From Clostridia bacterium (GTDB lineage Bacteria; Bacillota; Clostridia; Oscillospirales; Acutalibacteraceae): a stretch of 39,101 nt of DNA. The stretch is taken from positions 1 through 39,101 of the forward strand of contig JAGAQV010000028.1 in NCBI GenBank assembly GCA_017622555.1. The letters run 5' to 3'. The notes below the pieces were generated by a model. That model saw nothing but the letters and a program-made list of their open reading frames with translations, made no database searches and was not told the DNA's origin. A program made the position numbers and the translations under genes. Of the stretch, positions 33,468 through 39,101 are shown piece by piece; the first letter of the stretch is position 1, and each line of letters opens with the position of its first letter.

Positions 33468-33866
33468 TCAAATTATGCCTTCCCCTTGAGGGGAAGGGGG
33501 ACCGCTTGCGGTGGATGAGGTGGAAATATACCTTAATATTTCCTCGCAAACACCTCTGAAATTATTATCAATATCATAGTTTGAATATCTCAAAATCGTT
33601 AAACCAAGATTTTTAAAATATTCATCTCTTGCCTTATCATTTTCTATCCCAAGCGGTTCGAAATGTTGCGAACCGTCAAGTTCGATTATCAACTTTGCCT
33701 AAGCGCAATAAAAATCAGCAATATAACACCCTATGACCTTTTGACGATTAAAATTTACTGTTAATCCTTTCAAAAAGTCATACCATAAATGCCTTTCGTG
33801 TCTTGTCATGTTTCGGCGAAGTGTTTGCGAATTATGAGTTAATTTGGGATTACTAGTTGTGTTCAT
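33468..33866 (-). pseudogene. DUF559 (Vsr-like) endonuclease gene with an in-frame amber stop
   Basis: A 132-codon frame encoding a DUF559-family protein: LRRNMTRHERHLWYDFL, RQKVIGCYIADFYC, a break, then AKLIIELDGSQH and GLTILRYSNYDIDNN. These are PD-(D/E)XK/Vsr-like nuclease motifs. Codon 56 is TAG (33701-33699) where a sense codon is expected, and the frame stays open on both sides, so a single substitution broke it. The ATG at 33866 is preceded by GAGGTG from the flanking repeat. The last ~15 codons (SGPPSPQGEG...) are translated from the opposite repeat, ending at TGA (33470-33468) in dnaE's leader. A short downstream TTG frame could still express the C-terminal half. Confidence 0.85.
33477..33523 (+). 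repeat. Palindromic repeat copy A (left end of the DUF559 element)
   Basis: Two hairpins and a tail: CCTTCCCC-TTGA-GGGGAAGG, then CCGC-TT-GCGG, then GGATGAGGTGG pointing inward to the DUF559 gene. It is an inverted copy of copy B (33871-33915), with the second hairpin changed in sequence but kept as a hairpin. Confidence 0.9.
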
Positions 33867-33870
33867 TCAA

Positions 33871-33915
33871 CACCTCATCCGTCACTTCGTGACACCTTCC
33901 CCTCAAGGGGAAGGC
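33871..33915 (-). repeat. Palindromic repeat copy B (right end of the DUF559 element)
   Basis: Minus strand: GCCTTCCCC-TTGA-GGGGAAGG, then GTCAC-GAA-GTGAC, then GGATGAGGTG. The final GAGGTG lies 4 nt before the DUF559 ATG and serves as its Shine-Dalgarno. The same bases, read in whiA's frame, code its last 13 residues and its TGA stop. Confidence 0.92.
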
Positions 33916-34798
33916 TTAATTCATATATCTCAATTATCTTATTAAGCCTATGATTAAGCCCCGAAACCGTAATTGGTGTGGGTGAAATTTTGCAAAGCTC
34001 TTTAAGTGTTGCTTCGGGATTATTTTTACGAAGAAGTGCCACGTCCAAAAGTTCTTGAGGTAAACTTAAAAGCCTGTCCGCCTGTTCTAAATATTCAATA
34101 GCTTTTCGCTGTTTTATGGACGCCTCAACCGTTTTGGTGATATTTGCATTGTCGCAATTACGCTGGCGGTTAATATTATTTTTAACGCTCTTCATAATTT
34201 TAGCATCCATAATTTGAAGTGTGCGGTGAGTATCGCCCATAAGGGTTAAAAGGTCCTCAATCATACTGCTGTCCTTGGTATAAAGTATGATTGCCGTTCC
34301 CCTTTGGGTTTTCTTCATAAATATATCATATTGCTGTAAAAGCTCGTCCAAATCATTAGCAAGTGCTTCATTTTTAACCGAAAATTCGGCGCGGTATTCT
34401 TTTTCAGGGTCATTTATATTACCGCAGGCCAAAAATGCCCCCCTAATAAAACTTAAAGGGCAACATTCACGCACAAAAAGGCTACGGTCAATAACCGTTT
34501 CGCTAATACCAAAATCAATAAGCGCCAAAATTTTAAGGCGGTCAGACGCAGACTCAACCTCGGCCTTGTATGTGGGTCTTTTGCTGCCGCCGCAGGTAAT
34601 TTTAACATTGGCGCCATAATTAAATTTAATTAAATCAGCATAGGCCTTAGCAACGTTTTCGTTACCTGTTTGAAGCGCAATTTTCTTTATTGAAAAAGAC
34701 CTTCCGAAAAGCATAAACCCGTATATATATGACGGCTTACAGCAGGCGGAAGGTCTTATAGCGATAAGTTCATTTTTAACATCACTGCAAAAAGACAT
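33875..34798 (-). CDS. whiA: Sporulation/cell-division regulator WhiA, with a repeat-encoded C-terminal tail
   Basis: A 307-residue WhiA: N-terminal degenerate LAGLIDADG homing-endonuclease-like domains (SFCSDVKNELI, SFIRGAFLACGNINDPEKEYRAEF) and a C-terminal helix-turn-helix (LKELCKISPTPITVSGLNHRLNKI). WhiA binds DNA and affects cell division in Firmicutes. The natural protein should end close to NKIIEIYE; the last 13 residues (SLPLEGKVSRSDG) come from repeat copy B, which also supplies the stop. The HTH is intact, so function is probably kept. The ATG at 34798 has GAGGAT upstream. It is 4 nt from the 94-aa gene. Confidence 0.95.
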   Translation of the reverse strand: MSFCSDVKNELIAIRPSACCKPSYIYGFMLFGRSFSIKKIALQTGNENVAKAYADLIKFNYGANVKITCGGSKRPTYKAEVESASDRLKILALIDFGISETVIDRSLFVRECCPLSFIRGAFLACGNINDPEKEYRAEFSVKNEALANDLDELLQQYDIFMKKTQRGTAIILYTKDSSMIEDLLTLMGDTHRTLQIMDAKIMKSVKNNINRQRNCDNANITKTVEASIKQRKAIEYLEQADRLLSLPQELLDVALLRKNNPEATLKELCKISPTPITVSGLNHRLNKIIEIYELSLPLEGKVSRSDG

Positions 34799-34802
34799 TA
34801 TT

Positions 34803-35087
34803 TTATATCCTCTTCCAAATCACAAGTACGGCATCCTTACTGTTTTCACCGTATTCGAACACCACAAGCTGTTTTTTATCGGTAACAAGACCAAAACAGC
34901 GGTCACTGTTTTCTTTAGGTAATTCGGCAATATAATACATTTTGTTATCATCTAAAATTTTCGCCGTTTCTCCATTTGGTAATTTACATTCAATGTTAAC
35001 AAAATCACCTTTGTGGCCGTAAAGCTTTTTAAGCTCTGGCATACCTTCAATATTAAGCTCGTTAAATTTATTAATTAAATTTTGCAT
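34803..35087 (-). CDS. Hypothetical 94-aa protein between murB and whiA
   Basis: A 94-residue soluble, slightly basic protein with a likely beta-rich centre (KLPNGETAKILDDNKMYYIAELP, shown in part) and a C-terminal strand pair (KKQLVVFEYGE..., AVLVIWKRI). I do not recognise the family. Its ATG overlaps murB's stop codon (TAATG) and whiA starts 4 nt after its end, so it is tightly embedded in the operon. In many clostridia this position is taken by rapZ and yvcK, which are absent here. Confidence 0.75.
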   Translation of the reverse strand: MQNLINKFNELNIEGMPELKKLYGHKGDFVNIECKLPNGETAKILDDNKMYYIAELPKENSDRCFGLVTDKKQLVVFEYGENSKDAVLVIWKRI

Positions 35088-35983
35088 TATTTTCTTCCCA
35101 CAAAAATTACTTCGGGTTCTAATTCTACCCCGTTATTTTCTTTTATAGTCTTTTGTATTTTTGCTATTAGGTCTTTAACATCGTTTGCGGTGGCATTATT
35201 ATAATTTATAACAAAGCCAGCGTGCTTTTCACTTACCATGGCCCCACCGACAGACGCACCCTTAAGGTTGTTTTGTTCAATAAGCGCGCCTGCAAAATAA
35301 CCAGTTGGACGCTTGAAAGTACTGCCTGCGCTTGGGTATTCAAGCGGCTGTTTGGTTTTTCGGCGATTTAAAAAATCATCCATTTTGGCTTTAATTTCAG
35401 TTTTTTCGCCTTCTTTTAGCTTAAAGGTTACCGACAAAATCACACTGCCGTTTGTTTTAAACACACTTGTGCGGTAGCCAAGCGCCATATCGTTTACACC
35501 AATTTCTTTAATTTGGCCGTCTTTAGTTAAATATTCGGCCTTTATGACCGTGTCAGAAAATTCACCGCCGTAGGCACCCGCATTCATATAAAGACCGCCG
35601 CCCACACTGCCGGGTATGCCATAAGCAAATTCAAGCCCCGAAAGGCCGTGTTCTAAAGCAGTGGTGCAAAGTAAAGCAACACTTACCCCTGCCGATGCAG
35701 TAATTTCATTACCGTTTACAGTAATGCCGTCAAGACTACAAAGTGAAATTACAACACCTTCAATACCACCATCCGACACCAAAAGATTAGACCCCTTGCC
35801 CAAAATAAAGTAAGGTATTCCTTGTTCGTTCGCTTTTTGAATTACAGCTTTAAGCTGTTCGGTATTTTTAGGCACAACGAAATAATCACATTCGCCGCCA
35901 ATTTTAAAGCTGGTGTGATTTTTCATACACTCGTTTTGCTTTACTGTAATACATTGCTCGTTGCAAAATGATAAAAAGGGCAT
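35087..35983 (-). CDS. murB: UDP-N-acetylenolpyruvoylglucosamine reductase MurB
   Basis: A 298-residue FAD enzyme reducing UDP-GlcNAc-enolpyruvate to UDP-MurNAc in peptidoglycan synthesis. Motifs: NHTSFKIGG, FILGKGSNLLVSDGG (FAD site), GIPGSVGGGLYMNAGAYG, YRTS, and the catalytic serine in YPSAGSTFKRP. The size and YRTSVF loop fit the type II MurB of Gram-positives. It follows hprK by 17 nt and overlaps the next gene by 1 nt. Confidence 0.97.
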   Translation of the reverse strand: MPFLSFCNEQCITVKQNECMKNHTSFKIGGECDYFVVPKNTEQLKAVIQKANEQGIPYFILGKGSNLLVSDGGIEGVVISLCSLDGITVNGNEITASAGVSVALLCTTALEHGLSGLEFAYGIPGSVGGGLYMNAGAYGGEFSDTVIKAEYLTKDGQIKEIGVNDMALGYRTSVFKTNGSVILSVTFKLKEGEKTEIKAKMDDFLNRRKTKQPLEYPSAGSTFKRPTGYFAGALIEQNNLKGASVGGAMVSEKHAGFVINYNNATANDVKDLIAKIQKTIKENNGVELEPEVIFVGRK

Positions 35984-36000
35984 AAAAATTGCTCCTAAGA

Positions 36001-36957
36001 TTAAAATGGATCAACAGTTGTATCTTCGGGCTCGTCATCGGTCATACCAAGCTTTTTAAGCAGGTCTTCAGCCGCATTGTAGCCAAGCTTCTTTTGACGG
36101 TTGTTCATAGCGGCAACCTCAATGATAACTGCAAGGTTACGACCTGGCTTTACAGGTATGGTAAGAGACGGAACCTTAAGACCTAGAAGCTCGGTTGTTT
36201 GCTGTTCAAGACCAATTCGGTCATACTGCTTTGAAACGTCCCATTGTTCAATGTTAATAACAAGGTCAATTTTTTCAGTAAGCTTTACTGCACCCGCACC
36301 AAAAATGCGACTGGCGTTAATAATGCCTATGCCGCGAAGCTCAATAAAATGACGGATATTATCAGGCGCTGTGCCCACAAGTGACTTGTCAGAAACACGG
36401 CGAATTTCCACCGCATCGTCCGCAATAAGACGGTGACCACGCTTTACAAGTTCAATTGCGGTTTCACTTTTACCTACACCGCTGTCACCCATAAGTAAAA
36501 TACCTTCACCATAAACCTCAACCAATACACCGTGCTGTGTCATACGAGGCGCTAAGTTAAGATTTAAAAACGCTATAAGAGCAGCTGAAAATGCTGAAGT
36601 GGATTCGCCCGTTTGTAATAGCGGAATGCCACATTCTTTGGCAATTTCGATATATTTATCACCAAATTCAAGGTCACGGCAAACAACTACAGCCGAAGGC
36701 TTTTTTAAAAAAAAGTCCCGAATGCGCTGTTCAGCCTTTTCGGATGTAAAATGTCCAATAAAGCTTTCTTCTGCTTTACCGATAATTTGAATACGACGTT
36801 CATCAAAAAATTCATAATAACCCGCCATTTGAAGACCCGGACGGTTAATTTCGTTTGAAGAAATCATAATTTCCGCAAGGGGTGCCGGAGCATTCAACAC
36901 TTTAAGTGAAAATTCTTTAACAATTTTTTCAAGGGAAACTGTATATTTTGAAGTCAT
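36001..36957 (-). CDS. hprK: HPr kinase/phosphorylase
   Basis: A 318-residue bifunctional enzyme that phosphorylates or dephosphorylates Ser46 of HPr and so controls carbon catabolite repression. The P-loop GDSGVGKS is at 157-164, preceded by the conserved H142 (QHGVLVEVYG) and followed by RLIADDAVEI. ELRGIGIINASRIFG and the C-terminal basic region complete the family. It has its own promoter (36990-37018) and leads the hprK-murB-whiA-dnaE-pfkA operon. Confidence 0.97.
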   Translation of the reverse strand: MTSKYTVSLEKIVKEFSLKVLNAPAPLAEIMISSNEINRPGLQMAGYYEFFDERRIQIIGKAEESFIGHFTSEKAEQRIRDFFLKKPSAVVVCRDLEFGDKYIEIAKECGIPLLQTGESTSAFSAALIAFLNLNLAPRMTQHGVLVEVYGEGILLMGDSGVGKSETAIELVKRGHRLIADDAVEIRRVSDKSLVGTAPDNIRHFIELRGIGIINASRIFGAGAVKLTEKIDLVINIEQWDVSKQYDRIGLEQQTTELLGLKVPSLTIPVKPGRNLAVIIEVAAMNNRQKKLGYNAAEDLLKKLGMTDDEPEDTTVDPF

Positions 36958-36989
36958 AAGCTATCACCTCGTATATTTATTCATAATAC

Positions 36990-37018
36990 ATTATAATATA
37001 TCTTTTGCAAAAAGGCAA
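36990..37018 (-). promoter_or_regulatory. Sigma-A promoter of the hprK operon
   Basis: Minus strand TTGCCT (37018-37013), 17-nt spacer, TATAAT (36995-36990), 32 nt before the hprK start. Confidence 0.7.
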
Positions 37019-37045
37019 AACATTTTATAAAAATTTAACTTTTTC

Positions 37046-37074
37046 TTGATAATAAATCACTTTGGCTGTATAAT
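37046..37074 (+). promoter_or_regulatory. Sigma-A promoter of ychF
   Basis: TTGATA (37046-37051), 17-nt spacer, TATAAT (37069-37074), 36 nt before the ATG. Confidence 0.8.
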
Positions 37075-37110
37075 TAACAGGATAATTTTCTTTTAAAGGA
37101 CGAAAAAATT

Positions 37111-38211
37111 ATGAAACTAGGTATGGTAGGTTTGCCAAACGTTGGTAAATCAACACTTTTTAATGCAATTACAAACGCAGGCGCGCAGTCAGCCAACTAC
37201 CCCTTCTGCACTATTGAGCCAAACGTTGGTATGGTTAGCGTACCCGACGAACGCCTTGAAAAATTGGCCGAAATTTATAACCCAAACAAATTTACCCCTG
37301 CAGTTATTGAATTTGTTGATATTGCAGGTCTTGTAAAGGGCGCTTCTAAGGGTGAAGGTCTTGGCAATAAATTCCTTTCAAATATTCGTGAGGTTGATGC
37401 CATTGTTCACGTTGTTCGTTGCTTTGAAAGCGATGATATTATTCACGTTGAAGGATCGGTTGACCCCGCTCGCGATATTGAAACTATTAATTTAGAGCTT
37501 GTTTTTTCCGATATGGAAATGGTTACCCGCCGTTTAGATAAAGCCACAAAGGCTTTAAAGGGTAACAAAAAAATGCAAGGCGAGGTTGACTTTTTAAAGC
37601 GTCTTTTAGAGCATTTGGAAAATGGACAGCCTGCAAGAAGCATTGAAATTAATGACGAAAACGAACAGGAAATTATTAACACCACTGCGCTTTTATCGGC
37701 AAAGCCTGTTATTTACGCTTGTAATATGAGCGAGGACGATTTTATAAACGGAATTGACAGTAATAAAAATTACCAAACGGTAAAAACTATTGCTGAAAGC
37801 GAAAAAGCTGAAATTTTACCGATTTGCGCAGCCCTTGAAGCCGAAATTTCGGGTCTTTCTGATGAAGAAAAGATAATGTTTTTGGAGGAGCTTGGTTTAG
37901 AGCGCAGCGGTCTTGACCGTATGATTCAAAAATGCTATGCCCTTTTGGGTCTTATTTCCTACCTTACCGCCGGCAAGGATGAGGTTCGTGCCTGGACAAT
38001 TACCGTCGGTACTAAAGCGCCTCAGGCCGCAGGTAAAATTCACACCGACTTTGAACGTGGCTTTATTCGTGCCGAGGTTATTAACTTTACTGAATTTATG
38101 GAATGTAATGGTAATATGGTTACAGCCAAGGAAAAAGGCTTGGTTAGAAGCGAAGGCAAGGAATATATTATGAAGGACGGCGACATAGTTCTTTTCCGCT
38201 TTAATGTTTAA
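37111..38211 (+). CDS. ychF: Ribosome-associated ATPase YchF
   Basis: A 366-residue Obg-family protein that binds the ribosome and prefers ATP. P-loop GLPNVGKST (residues 7-15), G3 [10 protein letters not shown], and NMSE in place of the usual NKxD, the known reason for its ATP preference. The coiled-coil insertion and C-terminal TGS domain ([18 protein letters not shown]) are present. Normal length. AAAGGACG precedes the ATG. It is co-transcribed with the following metallopeptidase gene (13-nt gap). Confidence 0.97.
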   Translation: MKLGMVGLPNVGKSTLFNAITNAGAQSANYPFCTIEPNVGMVSVPDERLEKLAEIYNPNKFTPAVIEFVDIAGLVKGASKGEGLGNKFLSNIREVDAIVHVVRCFESDDIIHVEGSVDPARDIETINLELVFSDMEMVTRRLDKATKALKGNKKMQGEVDFLKRLLEHLENGQPARSIEINDENEQEIINTTALLSAKPVIYACNMSEDDFINGIDSNKNYQTVKTIAESEKAEILPICAALEAEISGLSDEEKIMFLEELGLERSGLDRMIQKCYALLGLISYLTAGKDEVRAWTITVGTKAPQAAGKIHTDFERGFIRAEVINFTEFMECNGNMVTAKEKGLVRSEGKEYIMKDGDIVLFRFNV

Positions 38212-38224
38212 TTAGGAGAAACTT

Positions 38225-38917
38225 ATGCTATTTTACTACGGTTTAGACTATTACTATTTGGTCTTGGTTTTGCCTGCAATTTTGCTTATGACAATTGCTC
38301 AAATTAAGGTAAAAACCACCTTTTCAAAATATTCAAATGTGTCTTGTAACATAAGCGGTGCCGAAGCCGCCCGTCGCGTGCTTAATACCAACGGTGTAAG
38401 CGGTGTCAAAATTGAACGTGTATCAGGTAATCTAACCGACCACTTTGACCCCAAAACCAACGTTATAAGGCTTTCGGATGCAGTTTATGACAGCCGTACG
38501 GTTGCCGCCGCAGGTGTTGCCGCACACGAAGCAGGTCACGCCGTGCAATACGCTTTAGGCTATGCGCCGATAAAAATTCGCAGCGCAATTTACCCCGTTT
38601 GCAACATTGGTTCAAAATTGGCAATTCCCCTTGTTATGTTTGGCTTTTTGTTTAGCTTTTATTATTTGATTGATTTGGGCATCATATTTTTTGCTGTAGC
38701 GCTTTTATTTCAGCTTGTTACCCTGCCTGTTGAATTTAACGCTTCCCGTAGGGCAATTTCGGCCTTGTCCGAATTTGGAATTTTAGCAAATGAAGATGAA
38801 GTTAAAGGCGCTAAAAAGGTGCTTTTTGCGGCTGCTATGACCTATGTAACCTCATTTTTAGTGTCTTTAGCACAGCTTTTAAGACTTTTGGCACTTGCCA
38901 ACCGCAGAAGAAGATAA
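38225..38917 (+). CDS. yugP: Zinc-dependent membrane metallopeptidase (YugP type)
   Basis: A 230-residue membrane protein with the zinc motif HEAGH (in GVAAHEAGHAVQYALGYAP), preceded by a membrane helix at residues 8-25 and followed by two or three helices from about 125 to 225. The family (PF04298-type neutral zinc peptidases) is common in Firmicutes; the substrate is unknown. A third zinc ligand is expected downstream, perhaps E171 in PVEFNASRRA. AGGAGAA precedes the ATG. It ends ychF's operon at a terminator. Confidence 0.88.
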   Translation: MLFYYGLDYYYLVLVLPAILLMTIAQIKVKTTFSKYSNVSCNISGAEAARRVLNTNGVSGVKIERVSGNLTDHFDPKTNVIRLSDAVYDSRTVAAAGVAAHEAGHAVQYALGYAPIKIRSAIYPVCNIGSKLAIPLVMFGFLFSFYYLIDLGIIFFAVALLFQLVTLPVEFNASRRAISALSEFGILANEDEVKGAKKVLFAAAMTYVTSFLVSLAQLLRLLALANRRRR

Positions 38918-38921
38918 AATT

Positions 38922-38957
38922 AAAGTGTGACGGTTTTCCGCCACACTTTTTTTGTTT
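38922..38957 (+). terminator. Terminator of ychF-yugP
   Basis: AGTGTGACGG (38924-38933) pairs with CCGCCACACT (38938-38947, one A-C mismatch), TTTT loop, then a run of T. Confidence 0.9.
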
Positions 38958-38986
38958 ACCGTTTCAAATTATAGTTTATCGGGCAA

Positions 38987-39031
38987 GGCTTCCCCTTGAG
39001 GGGAAGCTGTCACGTAGTGACTGATGAGGTG
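38987..39031 (+). repeat. Palindromic repeat copy C
   Basis: GGCTTCCCC-TTGA-GGGGAAGC, then GTCAC-GTA-GTGAC, then TGATGAGGTG. The stem base pair C-G of copy A has become G-C here, a compensated change that keeps the hairpin. Confidence 0.88.
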
Positions 39032-39056
39032 TAATTTTCAGTAATTAAATAGTTTT

Positions 39057-39101
39057 CCACCTCATCCGCCTCGTATACTCAGCACCTTCCCCTCAAGGGG
39101 A
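39057..39101 (-). repeat. Palindromic repeat copy D (incomplete)
   Basis: Minus strand: TCCCC-TTGA-GGGGAAGG, a divergent middle with GTATAC at its centre, then GGCGGATGAGGTGG. The outer end is beyond the window. Confidence 0.8.

Larger units (their letters stand above)
33477..33915 (-). mobile_element. DUF559 gene framed by inverted palindromic repeats, inserted between whiA and dnaE
   Basis: A 439-bp unit: copy A, DUF559 gene, copy B, with the two ~46-bp ends in inverted orientation. Removing it with one copy of a possible TTA duplication would restore a whiA frame ending ELI-stop, whose TGA sits directly on dnaE's AAAGGAG. That is the compact layout expected of this operon. No transposase of a known family is encoded; the nuclease-like DUF559 protein is the only candidate enzyme. 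Confidence 0.65.
38987..39101. mobile_element. Gene-less inverted repeat pair (MITE/REPIN-like), cut by the window edge
   Basis: Copy C and copy D (reverse) of the 33.5-kb repeats, inverted and separated by only 26 bp (39032-39057). It is the same arrangement as the DUF559 element without the gene. The right end of copy D runs off the window. Confidence 0.75.

Noticed and set aside
33699-33701. TAG in DUF559 as a pyrrolysine codon
   Set aside because: No pyrrolysine genes are visible and the residue position in this family is not special; a point mutation is the simpler explanation.
33477-39101. The four palindromic repeats as a CRISPR array or as ordinary terminators
   Set aside because: They are inverted pairs, not direct repeats with uniform spacers, and they have no T run. 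The long two-hairpin-plus-tail layout is shared by all copies, which terminators would not need.

Overview
The window reads as a chromosomal core region of a low-GC Gram-positive anaerobe, most likely a clostridium of the Oscillospirales/Ruminococcaceae type (inference). The grounds are the gene content and order (hprK-murB-whiA-dnaE-pfkA, yloU-fakA-recG, der-plsY-gpsA, yceD-rpmF), strong Shine-Dalgarno sites, sigma-A promoters with 17-nt spacers, several TTG starts, and WhiA, HprK, YmdB, Asp23-type and YugP-type proteins. Most genes lie on the minus strand. No tRNA, rRNA or CRISPR array is visible.

Layout. 1-2.7 kb is a patchwork: the 3' end of an unrecognised gene, a 67-residue gene behind a structured leader, a small HD alarmone hydrolase, and an unknown pair (basic soluble protein plus membrane protein). 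2.7-5.5 kb holds yfcE and a flavin-reductase-like gene, divergent from a large membrane-anchored protein. 5.5-12 kb is a five-gene minus operon: ymdB, orphan solute-binding lipoprotein, yloU, fakA, recG. 12-14.7 kb has gap and two orphan genes of unknown function. 14.7-16.8 kb is an EF-G-like GTPase. 16.8-19.2 kb is gph, an MFS transporter and dCMP deaminase; 19.2-24.6 kb holds rpmB, then PDZ/radical-SAM, der, plsY and gpsA, then yceD-rpmF. 24.7-29.9 kb runs pfkA, mnmA, dac, pgi and a small P-loop protein. 30-37 kb is hprK, murB, a 94-aa gene, whiA and dnaE. 37.1-38.9 kb is ychF and a zinc metallopeptidase on the plus strand.

The most unusual structure is at 33477-33915. Two inverted ~46-bp palindromic repeats enclose a DUF559 (Vsr-like) endonuclease gene and are wedged between whiA and dnaE. 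The repeat edge supplies the DUF559 gene's Shine-Dalgarno. The other side of the insertion gives WhiA a foreign 13-residue tail and stop codon, and the DUF559 frame exits through the opposite repeat to end on what was probably whiA's own stop. At the right edge (38987-39101) the same repeats occur as an inverted pair with only 26 bp between them and no gene. Together they look like an autonomous element and its gene-less (MITE- or REPIN-like) derivative. The DUF559 copy here carries an in-frame amber codon.

Functionally the window joins glycolysis and carbon control (gap, pgi, pfkA, hprK), envelope synthesis (murB, dac, plsY, gpsA, fakA), DNA replication and repair (dnaE, recG, dCMP deaminase) and translation (rpmB, rpmF, der, ychF, mnmA, EF-G-like).
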